Below, in pieces: positions 1 to 12,800 of a stretch of 64,000 bases of DNA. The stretch's first letter is position 1. Every line of letters begins with the position of its first letter. The DNA comes from Chiridota heheva. Taxonomy: Eukaryota > Echinodermata > Holothuroidea > Apodida > Chiridotidae. The stretch is from contig JAIGNY010001633.1 of assembly GCA_020152595.1 (NCBI GenBank), positions 453,501 through 517,500 on the forward strand, given 5' to 3'. A model generated the notes under the pieces. The model ran no database searches. It saw nothing but the letters and a program-made list of their open reading frames with translations, and was not told where the DNA came from. The translations under genes were made by a program, and so were the position numbers.

Positions 1-3000
1 TGTAAAGATGGCTTACCCAATCTATTAAGGGGTGTAAAGATGGCTTACCCAATCTATAAGGGTTGTAAAGATGGCTTACCCAATCTATTAAGGGGTGTAA
101 AGATGGCTTACCTAATCTATTAAGGGGTGTAAAGATGGCTTACCCAATCTATTAAGGGTGTAAAGATGGCTTACCAAATCTAATAAGGTGTAAAGATGGC
201 TTACCCAATCTATTAAGGAGGTAAAGATGGCTTACCCAATCTATCAAGGGGTGTAAAGATGGCTTACCCAATCTATTAAGGGGTGTAAAGATGGCTTACC
301 CAATCTATTAAGGGGTGTAAAGATGGCTTACCCAATCTATTAAGGGGTGTAAAGATGGCTTACCCAATCTATAAGGGTTGTGAAGATGGCTTACCCAATC
401 TATTAAGGGGTGTAAAGATGGCTTACCTAATCTATTAAGGGGTGTAAAGATGGCTTACCCAATCTATTAAGGGGTGTAAAGATGGCTTACCAAATCTAAT
501 AAGGGGTGTAAAGATGGCTTACCCAATCTATTAAGGAGGTAAAGATGGCTTACCCAATCTATCAAGGGGTGTAAAGATGGCTTACCCAATCTATTAAGGG
601 GTGTAAAGATGGCTTACCCAATCTATAAGGGTTGTAAAGATGGCTTACCCAATCTATTAAGGGTGTAAAGATGGCACCCAATCTATTAAGGGGTGTAAAG
701 ATGGCTTACCTAATCTATTAAGGGTGTAGAGATGGCTTACCCAATCTATTAAGGGGGGTGTAAAGATGGCTTACCCAATCTATTAAGGAGTGTAAAGATG
801 GCTTACCTAATCTATTAAGGGGTGTAGAGATGGCTTACCCAATCTATTAAGGGGTGTAAAGATGGCTTACCCAATCTATTAAGGGGTGTAAAGATGGATT
901 ACACAATTTATTAAGGGGTGTAAAAATGGCTTACACAATTTATTAAGGGGCATAAAGATGGCTAACCCAATCTATTACGAGTGTAAAGATGGCTTACCCA
1001 ATGTATTAAGGGGTGTAAAGATGGCTTACCCGATCTATTAAGGGGTGTAAAGATGGCTTACCTAATCTATAAGGGTTGTAAAGATGGCTTACCCAATCTA
1101 TTAAGGGGTGTAAAGATGGCTTACCCAATCTATTAAGGAGTGTAAAGATGGCTTACCTAATCTATTAAGGGGTGTAAAGATGGCTTACCCAATCTATTAA
1201 GGGGTGTAAAGATGGCTTACCCAATCTATTAAGGGGTGTAAAGATGGCTTACCCAATCTATTAAGGAGTGTAAAGATGGCTTACCTAATCTATTTAGGGG
1301 TGTAAAGATGGCTTACCTAATCTATTAAGGGGTGTAAAGATGGCTTACCCAATCTATTAAGGAGTGTAAAGATGGCTTACCTAATCTATTAAGGGGTGTA
1401 AAGATGGCTTACCCGATCTATTAAGGGGTGTAAAGATGGCTTACCCAATCTATAAGGGTTGTAAAGATGGCTTACCCAATCTATTAAGGGTGTAAAGATG
1501 GCTTACCTAATCTATTAAGGGGTGTAAAGATGGCTTACCCAATCTATTAAGGTGTAAAGATGGCTTACCCAATCTATTAAGGGGTGTAAAGATGGCTTAC
1601 CCAATCTATTAAGGGGTGTAAAGATGGCTTACCCAATCTATTAAGGGGTGTAAAGATGGCTTACCCAATCTATTAAGGGGTGTAAAGATGGCTTACCCAA
1701 TCTATAAGGGTTGTAAAGATGGCTAACCCAATCTATTAAGGGGTGTAAAGATGGCTTACCCAATCTATCAAGGGGTGTAAAGATGGCTTACCTAATTTAT
1801 TCAGGGGTATAGAGATGGCTTACCCAATCTATTAAGGGGTGTAAAGATGGCTTACCCAATCTATTAAGGAGTGTAAAGATGGCTTACCTAATCTATTAAG
1901 GGGTGTAAAGATGGCTTACCCAATTTATTAAGGGGTGTGAAGATGGTTTACCCAATCTATAAGGGTTGTAAAGAAGGCTTACCCAATCTATTAAGGGGTG
2001 TAAAGATGGCTTACCCAATCTATTAAGGGGTGTAAAGATGGCTTACCCAATCTATTAAGGGGTGTAAATATGGCTTACCCAATCTATTAAGGAGTGTAAA
2101 GATGGCTTACCTAATCTATTAAGGGGTGTAAAGATGGCTTACCCAATCTATTGAGGGGTGTAAAGATGGCTCACCCAATCTATTAAGGGGTGTAAAGATG
2201 GCTTACCCAATCTATTAAGGAGTGTAAAGATGGCTTACCTAATCTATTAAGGGGTGTAAAGATGGCTTACCCAATCTATTAAGGGGTGTAAAGATGGCTT
2301 ACCCAATCTATAAGGGTTGTAAAGATGGCTTACCCAATCTATTAAGGGGTGTAAAGATGGCTTACCCAATCTATTAAGGGGTGTAAAGATGGCTTACCCA
2401 ATCTATTGAGGGGTGTAAAGATGGCTCACCCAATCTATTAAGGGGTGTAAAGATGGCTTACCCAATCTATTAAGGAGTGTAAAGATGGCTTACCTAATCT
2501 ATTAAGGGGTGTAAAGATGGCTTACCCAATCTATTAAGGGGTGTAAAGATGGCTTACCCAATCTATAAGGGTTGTAAAGATGGCTTACCCAATCTATTAA
2601 GGGGTGTAAAGATGGCTTACCCAATCTATTAAGGGGTGTAAAGATGGCTTACCCAATCTATTAAGGGGTGTAGAGATGGCTAACTCAATCTATAAGGGTT
2701 GTAAAGATGGCTTACCCAATCTATTAAGGGGTGTAAAGATGGCTTACCAAATCTATTAAGGGGTGTAAAGATGGCTTACCCAATCTATTAAGGGGTGTAA
2801 AGATGGCTTACCCAATCTATTAAGGGGTGTAAAGATGGCTTACCCAATCTATTAAGGGGTGTAAAGATGGCTTACTCAATCTATAAGGGTTGTAAAGATG
2901 GCTTACCCAATCTATTAAGGGGTGTAAAGATGGCTTACCCAATCTATCAAGGGGTGTAAAGATGGCTTACCCAATCTATCAAGGGGTGTAAAGATGGCTT

Positions 3001-3271
3001 ACCTAATCTATTAAGGGGTGTAGAGATGGCTTACCCAATCTATTAAGGGGTGTAAAGATGGCTTACCCAATCTATTAAGGAGTGTAAAGATGGCTTACCT
3101 AATCTATTAATGGGTGTAAAGATGGTTTACCTAATCTATTAAGGGGTGTAAAGATGGCTTACCTAATCTATTAAGGGGTGTAAAGATGGCTTACCCAATC
3201 TATTAAGGGGTGTAAAAATTGCTTAACCAATCTATTAAGGGGTGTAAAGATGGCTTACCCAATCTATTATA
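1..3271. repeat. 32-bp minisatellite array, about 100 copies, truncated by window edge
   Basis: Head-to-tail copies of a 32-bp unit containing TGTAAAGATGGCTTACCCAA and then TCTATTAAGGGG. Variants with one-base indels (CTATAAGGGTT), GGAGTG, or CCTAATC recur. No unique spacers are present. It lies in the intron downstream of WDR27-like exon 7. Confidence 0.98.
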
Positions 3272-3356
3272 GGGAGTAGGAAGGATCACCTATCAGGGGC
3301 AGCAAGAACCTAAAAAAATCCTGATAATTTTTTCAAAATGTTAAATTTTAAGCAAA

Positions 3357-3545
3357 TTTCCTAATAATTCACCCAAAATTCCTAATAGTTCATTAAAAAT
3401 TCCTAATAATTCATCCAAAATTCCTAATAATTCACCCAAAATTCCTAATAATTCACCCAAAATTCCTAATAATTCACCCAAAATTCATCCAAAATTCCTA
3501 ATAATTCACCCAAAATTCCTAATAATTCACCCAAAATTCCTAATA
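3357..3545. repeat. 21-bp AT-rich tandem repeat
   Basis: About nine copies of a unit containing TTCCTAATAATTCACCCAAA, some truncated. It lies between the 32-bp array and WDR27-like exon 7 and is unrelated in sequence to its neighbour. Confidence 0.95.
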
Positions 3546-3699
3546 AAGGAAGGAAACATGTAATCAGGTCCCCTCTCCCCCCGTTCTGCAATCTACTTAT
3601 ATTGCAGCATTGCAGGCCATGTAAAGATTCATATGGACTATGCATGCAATGTGATAAATCAGTGCATTATTTGATTCAGTTAGTGAATTCATAATTTAC

Positions 3700-3811
3700 C
3701 TAGGTTGTTGTCCTTCTTCCCCTGCTTGCTTTCCCTCCAAATCATGCGTGAAATATCCACTTGGTGTAGTTTCCGATATCCATTCCCATCACTGAGGTCA
3801 TATACTCGCAC
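3700..3811 (-). CDS. WDR27: WDR27-like coding exon 7, last in window
   Basis: 37 codons plus one base, residues 217-253. Acceptor TTTTATCAAG, donor CTAG|GTAAAT. It reads VRVYDLSDGNGYRKLHQVD and then a basic, Lys-rich stretch (SKQGKKDNN). This matches the end of the fifth blade and the start of the long linker in human WDR27. The next exon lies left of the window, beyond the 32-bp array. Confidence 0.83.
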
Positions 3812-6800
3812 CTTGATAAAAATCAATCATGCAATGTAAGTGCTTTCTTTTTCAATTTAAATGCTAATCATTAGTCTGAACTGTATCACAGCTCACTGCA
3901 CATGTAAAACATGCTTTGCTTGAGATGAATGCATATCTGACTATATATGTTTCATAATGATGATGAGAAATGTTTTCTTAGCATCAATTCTAATATGATG
4001 CATATAAGGACAAAATATTATGGCACTGTACAAGGTAGAACAAATAGAAGGCATTTGAGATGCATACACTTTTTGAAATATTAATTTTGAAACGGCGACG
4101 ACGAGTGAACACACAATTACAATGACAGGGTCATCGCCTGCGTATTCGTTTATGATAGTAACAATGCTATCACGAAACGCCTAATACTACCCGGACGAGA
4201 ACACAGGTACGACGTACGGACAGACATAACATCAACAACCAAGTCAATGTCCACAGCCTTTGATAACCACTTGTGGTGCACTGGAGTGTCTACCCAACCC
4301 AGGCTTGAACCAGGGCCTCGTGGTCTGTAGACAGGTATGATAACCGCTACACCACAGTACGTAGATAATTTTGAAACTCTAAGTTGATAACTAATATTTG
4401 CAGCTACTTTACATTCTCCATTTTTAGCTGAAAGAACAGGTTTAAGCTGAAGACCCTATTTGCAGCTACTTTACATTCTCCGTTCTTAGCTGAATGAATA
4501 GGTTTACCTGAAGACCCTACTAAGTGATGTCATCTACTTAGATCAGCTTCAGCAAACATATCAGATCAATAGGTTATACAACATATGTACAATGATCAAA
4601 TTTCTTACGATACGAAATGAACCAGTGATTTGATTTTTCTACACATATGTGTATCCAACACCTGCTAGGAGACCAGAATGATTTCCTTAAGCCAAACAAT
4701 ATTGATGACCTTAATTGAACAGGATCATAATAATTGGGAAGAAATTTGTGGTTGCCTGCCTGTAGCTGAATAATGATGATGAAGACGATACATTCAGCAA
4801 TATCAATATTTTAAAGCTTTAATGATAATGAAAGATTGGCAACACTCAATATCAATAAAGCAGGATCATCTGGACACTTCATTCGACAAATGACATCCAA
4901 ATTAATTCCACTCCCCTGCTCTTTTATCCTACTGATGATATTACCTCAAGCATGATGATCAAATTTCTTTTGAGTATTTGCCATGTCATGACCAGTGCAT
5001 TAAATCCTGGAAAACCCTTTGAATGAATGGTTTATCTCTTTTTGACAATAGGTGAATTTGCAAACTTGTGGAAAAATCATAAGCTTTTGTGTTTTTTATT
5101 TTCTGTCAATCGTTTTTCATTGATGTTTTTATACGATTTAATGCACTGTTCAAAGGATTTTGTACTCGTGAATGGCCTTCGTAAAGTCATGTCACTCCCC
5201 TCAGGCAAAAAGTCCTTTGCCAAGTGCATTATGTGTATACAAACACTTTGTCTCAAGTACCCATAAAAGCACTAAATGACGTAATGTTAACTAAGTTGTC
5301 AGAGTGAATATTAGGGAATAAGAAATGAAGAAATGGCAAAAGTTCTCAGATATGTTACGAAGCAAAGAAAATGTGTTACTGTAATTGTAACACTAGCATT
5401 GGCAAAAATGCAGATTTTAACTAAATAATTGAGGGAAGGAAGATAATATTTTGCCAATACAACCTTATACAATGAAACCTTATACAATCACAGCTCACCA
5501 AACTTGTTTTTGTTTATATCATGCATGATGTGAACAGCATAAAGAAAAAAGTTGTATTATTTTTCATAATTTGTCAGGCAGTTATCAAACTATGTAGTAT
5601 TCAAAACATAATTTGTTTTCTTTAGAAAATAAAATTATGCAATAAAAATAAATAGTGCATCTATGTTTTGATCAATTTGAATATTAAGAACATATCTTAT
5701 TAAACTATGAAACTGAAAAGGTATTTCTAAATACATGTTTAACACATGTTTAACACATGTTTAACACATGTTTAATGTTTAACACATGTTTAACACATGT
5801 TTAACATGTTTTAGATAATGAACGATACTAGCAGATATTAACAATATTGACATGTGGTAAATGAATGAAAGTATGTGATAGAAGGGTAGGCCTAGCTAGG
5901 TAGGTGCCAGAGACATATACACATTACATATAGCTCCATCTGTCAATCTTAATCACAACAATGCAGCAAATGTTCCTTAACTGTACCTGACCATCTGCTG
6001 AACCAAGAGCAAAACAATCCTGAACGGGATCCACAGCCAGACTCAAGAATGGATAAGCTAATACAAGAAAATAGAATGAAGCGCATATAGATATCACAAC
6101 TTGTGCAAGAGGATGCTAAATGAGCTACAGTACAACACTGACTGCACAAGCAAAAATATACCCTATATTTATAAACTATATAGTGATCTTAATATTGTAA
6201 TATATTCATTTTGTTTTTATCACAATTACTTCTTCACTTGAACTACAAGTTTTAATTAAGACAAAGCATTCATTCATTTTTTGTTGTTGTTTAAGGGGGG
6301 GGGGTGAGGGGCAAAGACAGGACCTACCTATTCACTAATAACTAATCTGTTTGTTAGCACTGAGAATGTACACCATTTATTAGTTCTAATCACACAGAAG
6401 TATAAAAATACTTCATTTTGCATTATAAAGGTATAGATATTCAAATTCAACACATTCATTTATTTCCCTGAATCCTGAAAAAACATCTGAAATTTTCCAA
6501 CCCAATAACAAATATGCAATTTTCAATTGTTATCCACTAATTAAGGTGGGTATATGGAGCAAACATTATATTAAAAATTACTTTAAGCTCTATAAAAACT
6601 CATGAATCTAGCAGAAGCATTGATCAAAATCGGTTAAAAAATGATCATTTTTATACTGCATTTTGAATTTTCAGGAATCAAGGTACAAATTTTAAAACTA
6701 ATTTATGATATATTACAGGTCTGATCTGATTCTGCCATAATTCCAAAATGGGTGCTCAGTGTAAAATTAAAAACTATTCTCCTTTAATCAGTACCAAAAT

Positions 6801-9800
6801 GGACAAGTGTTCATTGCCCAATATTAATTAGCATCACATCACCACTTTTAATTTCATATAGCTATATTTTCAACTGTTCTGTTCACTTATCACTTGTGGT
6901 TCATTGAAATTTAAAAGTAATACAAGATAGGTGAACAGAGCAGAGAGAACAGACTCACTCAACACATTATTAGTATTAAAAAGCCAACATTTATCAATGA
7001 ATATTAATAATAATAATAATAATGAACACTTGTTATGCGCCAGTATCCATCAAAAGTGATGCTCATTGCGCAGCGACACAACAATTAATGCAAAACAATG
7101 TGAACAAAAAAGAAATAATAGTTAAGAATGCTGCAAAATACATACATACAAGAACAAATATAAGCTTAAAGTGAACAGAATCAGAACACATGAGGATATC
7201 TCTAATGAAGACTTAAAAGAATTGAGGGAAGGACTAAGTTTGTTGTTGTCTGGAAGTCTGTTCCATAAAAAGGGGGCAGCAGAAGAAAATGAACGTTTAC
7301 CCCATGTTCTAGAAGTACGTGGAATAGCTAATTGAAGTTTAAATTTAGAACGCATGAACTGGCGTAGAGATTTATATGGGATTAAAAGATCAGAAATATG
7401 TGTGGGAGACCATGCATGAGTAGACTCATACACAAAAACAAGTATTTTGAAAACAATTCTATGATGAATGGGTAGCCAGTGTAAATTTCTTAAAATGGGA
7501 GTAATGTGTTCAGTTGGTTTACTTAGGTAACAATCCTAGCAGCAATATTTTGTAAGCAGGAGAGACATTTGATTTGATTGGCTGGGAGACCATATAAAAA
7601 AGAGTTTCCAATATCAAGGCGGGAAGAGACAAAAGCATGAACTAGTTGTTCAGTGACAGGCATTGTTAAATATTTTCTTAATAGTCCTATGCTACGTAAA
7701 TGAAATGATGAAGATTTAGAAATTTCAGAGATATGGTCAGCCATTGACATATCAGCATCAAAAATGGAGTCACTGACATTTGGAACCAAGAACAATAAAT
7801 TCAGTTTTATCACCATTTAACTTTAAAAAGTTGGAGGACATCCACTTGCGTATTTCAACGATACATGATTCAAGTTTATGTAGTGCAATATTTGCTTCAG
7901 CTTGATTGGGATTAAATGAAATATATAATTGTGTGTCATCGGCACACAAGTTGGTGATGAAGATCATATTTACATATAATTTTACCAATAGAACTAGTAT
8001 AAATGGAAAACAAAATCAGACAAGAGTACACTCCCCTGCGGCACACCATATACAAGCTTAGATGGTGAAGAAGTTTTATCATTAATTTGTTCACATTGTG
8101 ATCTGTTAGTTAGATAGGACTTGAACCATTGTAATATAGTTCCATTAAAACCAATATTTTGAAGATGATTGATTAACAGGCAATGATCCACAGTGTCGAA
8201 GGCAGCAGATAAATCAAGAAGGACAAGGGCAACAAGTCTACCTTTATCCATTGTTGCAAGAATGTCATTTTGGACTTTGGGTAATGCAGTCTCGATACTG
8301 TGATTTGGTCGATAAGCCAATTAATGATTATCAAGAAGATTGTTTTGCTAAAGAAAAGGTGAAATTCTTCAAGGAGTTTTGACAGAAATGGAATATTAGA
8401 CACAGGTCATTAGTTTTTTAAAACATCCGGATTCAAACTTGATTTCTTTAATAAAGGACGAACAAGCGCTGACTTTAAAGATTCCGGAAAAATTCCTCAA
8501 GTGAGTGACTAATCGATAATATGAGCTATTATTGGCACAAGTGAGGCAGCGCAGTCTTTTACCAGTTTGGTTGGTATTGGATCAAGATTACAGCTTTTGT
8601 TTGGGTATTGTTTATCAAATTCTCAAGTTCAACAAATGCGGTTGGTTCAAAGGAAGTAAGTTTTGAGTCACAATTGTCAAGATATGCAACAGATGGCATA
8701 ATACATACATGAGATTCAAATTCATCACGAATTACTTTGATTTCATCACTGAAAATAGTACAGAATTTGTTTGCAAGATTACCATCCAAGTCACATTGTA
8801 AAATTGTTGAAGAATGTTTCCGGTGAAGAAGTTTATCTGTTACACTGAAAACTTGTTTTTGATCTGAACCACAGTCAGTAATAAGAGTAGAAAAATGGGT
8901 CAGTTAAGATTTGCGAATAAGTCCATTTACGAGGTTGCGTGAATACGGCAAAGTTGATGATCAATCTCAAGTCTAGATTTACGCTACTTCCGTTCTAATT
9001 TGCGATGCAGGTATTTCGCCTCAGTAATTTCCTGGCTATACCATGGTACATGAGGTCTTACGCTTATTGTGCGGGTTTTGGGAGGAGCATGTAAATCCAG
9101 AAGAGAAGAAAGACTTGAATCATAATTATGAAGGTTTTGTGAAAGGGAAGCAGTTGAATAGTTACAAAATACTTTTGAGTTTCTGATGTCATCACTGAGG
9201 AAACCAACATTAATATCATTTAGATTTCTTGTAGTTATTGTTTTCTTTGGTGGTTGAGGTTTTTGAAGAGCAAGTGCACATGTTATAATCAAATGATCAG
9301 ACAGACCGTCTTCTACACAAATATTTGAACCAATAGGATCATCAGAAGAACGCGTTATAAGCAAGTCCAAAGTATGTCCCTGTTTATGAGTCAAGGATGT
9401 AATTTGTTGTTGAAGACTGAAAGATGACAATAATTCCAAAAATCGAATGGCAATAGGATCATTGGGGTTGTCAACGTGTATATTGAAATCACCAGTTATG
9501 ATGAGGTTATGAGGCACTAAAATGTATGAGTCAATAAGTTCACTAAATTCACATATAAATTGAGAAAATGGTAATCTCTTCTTTGGAGGTCTATACACCA
9601 AAATCAATGAAATAGATGTTGAAGGAGATGACAGTTCAACTTCAAGCAATTAAAATGTGGTAAACTCTCTTTTATTAGGGATTCTGACAGATAATCCAGA
9701 TTTATAAAGGAAGGCAACACCAAATCCTTTCCTGTTAAGCCGTGGAACATGATAAAAATTGTAACCATTTGGAGTAATATCCCCAATAACGACAGTCTTC

Positions 9801-12800
9801 AGAGCGTAACCATGTTTCACATATAACAACAGCATCAAATTTCTTATCAAAGCACAGTCAGTTGTTTTACTGCGGACTGATTGGGCATTAAGCATACAAA
9901 ACTTTACTTGATGACTAATTCCTAAATGTTTATGTTTCTTCTTTCCTGCTCTTCGTACCCTAGGCCTCCTTTTTAAATCAAGATCATTAATGGCTGATCA
10001 TGCTACAGAAGAAAGTTTGAATTTACGATTAATAAGTTCAAGAAGCTGAATTCTTGAATAACACAGATTTGAATGAGCATGAGTGTCAATATAGTTAACA
10101 ATGTGATTTTAAGGTCCAGGATTTAAATCAATATCACCGGTAAGAAGTAAACAGTGCTGAAAATATGTACAAAAGTTGTTATAATATTCAGCTTTTAGAG
10201 AAAAGGCATCACATTTTTGACAAATTAATAAACACGATTTCCATACAGGAATATGGTAGACATGTAAAGTTTGCTGTACAAGAAAACACAACAGAAACAC
10301 CAACAAAATTTGAAAACACTCCATAATCTGAAAGCACTTTAAGTATCTTTAAGTAGCAGCTTCTATTGTATCCAGATAAGTTCACTAGTGGCAACTCTAT
10401 TATAATGATACTTCAAATGACAATGGGCTTAAGATAACAAAAGAAACCAATGTCAAACAGCAAGCAGCAAGAAAGTTCCTATGCAAAGGATACTAGGATA
10501 GGTCTGTGCAATTTCATGAAAAAAGTTTCAGCAATATTTTACTAAAAAGTAGCAAATTTTGAAGAAAATTGTGAAATATTAATCAATTCAGTGGTGTCCT
10601 GGCATCTATTACTTTTAGATGGTGTAAGAAAAACAGCACAAAACTATTAAAATACAGCAAAAATAAGTGCAAATTGAGGAGAGATGATGTCTGTGTCAGC
10701 CCTCATGAAGGCATCACATCATACTATATCCAAACAAAATATTTATCTTGGATAAATTCTTAAAAATCTTTATAAAATTGGGTTAAAAAATATGATCGCA
10801 GTGAAACATTCCACAATAGAACAATTACATATACAAACTAGTTTGTTTGTTTGATGAGGGCTTAAAGGTACAAGACAGCAAGGGTCAAATTGTGCCTGAG
10901 AATTTAGATCATTCCAGAGGTAGGAAGAAAAGAAAATAGAAGGAGACTGAGAGGAACACAGGGACTAAAAGCCAGGAAGCTGGCATCAAGAGAGGAAGTA
11001 CATGGGTGCAAAAAAGGGGATAAACATAGAGAGAAGGGAATGGAAGAGGACTAAATATGGTTGTAGAGGGAAGCATGATGAAGGAAGGAGATAATATTTT
11101 ATCCAGAGGGTTTTTCTGGAAGAGCTTGGCTATTGAGTTGTAGGGGGCAAGGGAAGCACTGGGAATGTTGTACAAGGGGGCGAGCAAGGAGGATGTGGTG
11201 AACTGTGAGAGTGGAATGGCAATTGTTGCAGAGGGGTGGGGGCGAGCCAACAAGGAGGTGGAAGTGAGTGAGGTGGGTGTGACCTATTTTAAGAGGTGTA
11301 ATGTGGACGTTGTCGTCACGAGACAGATTGCGGATGGTGGATTTGATAGGAATGGTGGGCTGGATGGTGTGCAGTTTGTTATCAATTTGAGAGTCCCATG
11401 CAGTTTACCTGCGGTCACAAACAAGGGAAGCGATAAGGGGTTTGATGTCAGAAAGGCTTTTGGGAAAAGGGTTAGGGGAGGTTGAGGGCAAGCTTAGTGG
11501 CTGCATCAGATATGTCATTGCCGGATATGCCAACATGGCTGGGTATCCAGAAGAAAAAAATACTTTTCCTGCAGGGCGGGGGGTGGGGGAAGGAGTTTAT
11601 GGAGAAGGTAGGACGTGGGGTTATCCCATTTAAGATTGGGTAAAGAGTCAAGGACCAACTTGGAGTCTGAGAAGATGGCAAAGTGGCCGAGCAGGGAGAA
11701 CTTAATAAAGCTGAGGGTGAGAAGGATGGCCTTGGCCTCGGCTGAGAAAATGGATGAGTAGTTGGGAAGCCTGCTATTGAAGGTAATGTCTTGGATGAAG
11801 GCAGCAGCTGCTTGGAGCCATCAGTACAGATGGAAAGAGGTAGTTTGAGAGTTGGTCCTTTATTTGGTTGTGGAGGTTGATGAAGAGGTTAGGGTGGATT
11901 TTGTGATGTGTGAAAAGGCCCAGGTGGATAAGAGGGATGCAGTGGCCCAGTGAGGAAAAGTGGGCCAGGAGAAGGTGCCAAGAGTGGCAGGGTTGATGCC
12001 GAGATGGTGGAGGTTGGCTTTGATGCATAGGCTGAAGGAAGGGGATTGGGTTTTAGTCCTATTAAAGAGGGTGGAGAAATTGGGGCCCTTAATGAGGTTG
12101 TAAACAGGGTTCTGGATGTTGGTGAGTGCTCTAAAAGCATAAGAAAGGCTAAGTTTTCTACACCTTAGCAGGAAAGGTTCGTTGGCTTCAACATGAAGGC
12201 TGGTGATGGGGAGGCTGTAGGCACCCAGACAAAGCCTGGGGGCTTCATTTTGGATGGTGTTGATGTGGTTGAGGTAAGAGTTGTGAGCGGCACAGTAGAC
12301 AATATTGACGTAGTCGAGCTTGGCACAAATGGTGAGCCTAAAGATTTTGAGGAGAGCATAGGGGTTCGCACCCCAAGTGGTGTTGGAGAGGAGGCGGGGA
12401 ATGTTGAGGGAGCTTTTGCATTTCTGTTTCAGCTTGGTGATGTGTTGCTTATAGGAGAGCTTGGGGTCTAGGGTTAAACCCAGGAGCTAAATGTGGTCAA
12501 CTTTAGAGATACGATTGCCATTAAGCATGAGCTTCAGGCTGGGGTGGAGGTTGTTGACAGAAGTGCATGCAGACTGTCTTGTCTTTGGAGAATTTAAAAC
12601 CGTTATTGTTGCACCAATCTTGCAGCCGGTTGAGGCTGAGTTGGAGCTTATCTTCGACAAAAGAAAAGTTAGGGAAGGAGTAGAAGATGGTGAAGTCGTC
12701 CACGTAGAGGGCACGTTTGATGTTGGGGCCAAGGTTGTACATGATGTTGTTAATGCTCAGGTTAAAGAGAGTGGGGGAGAGGATGCTGCCTTGGAGGACG

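Noticed and set aside
1-3271. CRISPR-like array of 32-bp repeats
   Set aside because: No spacers: units are strictly head to tail, and the genome is eukaryotic.
4280-4365. Functional tRNA gene on the minus strand
   Set aside because: A and B boxes are present, but the anticodon stem-loop does not form. Flanking duplications and the body mark it as a SINE.
5027-5266. 79-codon plus-strand frame as a small gene
   Set aside because: No similarity, no splice signals worth noting, inside an intron of a gene on the other strand.
10109-10324. 2A-like motif as a sign of an integrated virus
   Set aside because: It is followed by a LINE endonuclease and reverse transcriptase on the same strand, and such motifs are known in non-LTR elements. 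No viral genes are seen.
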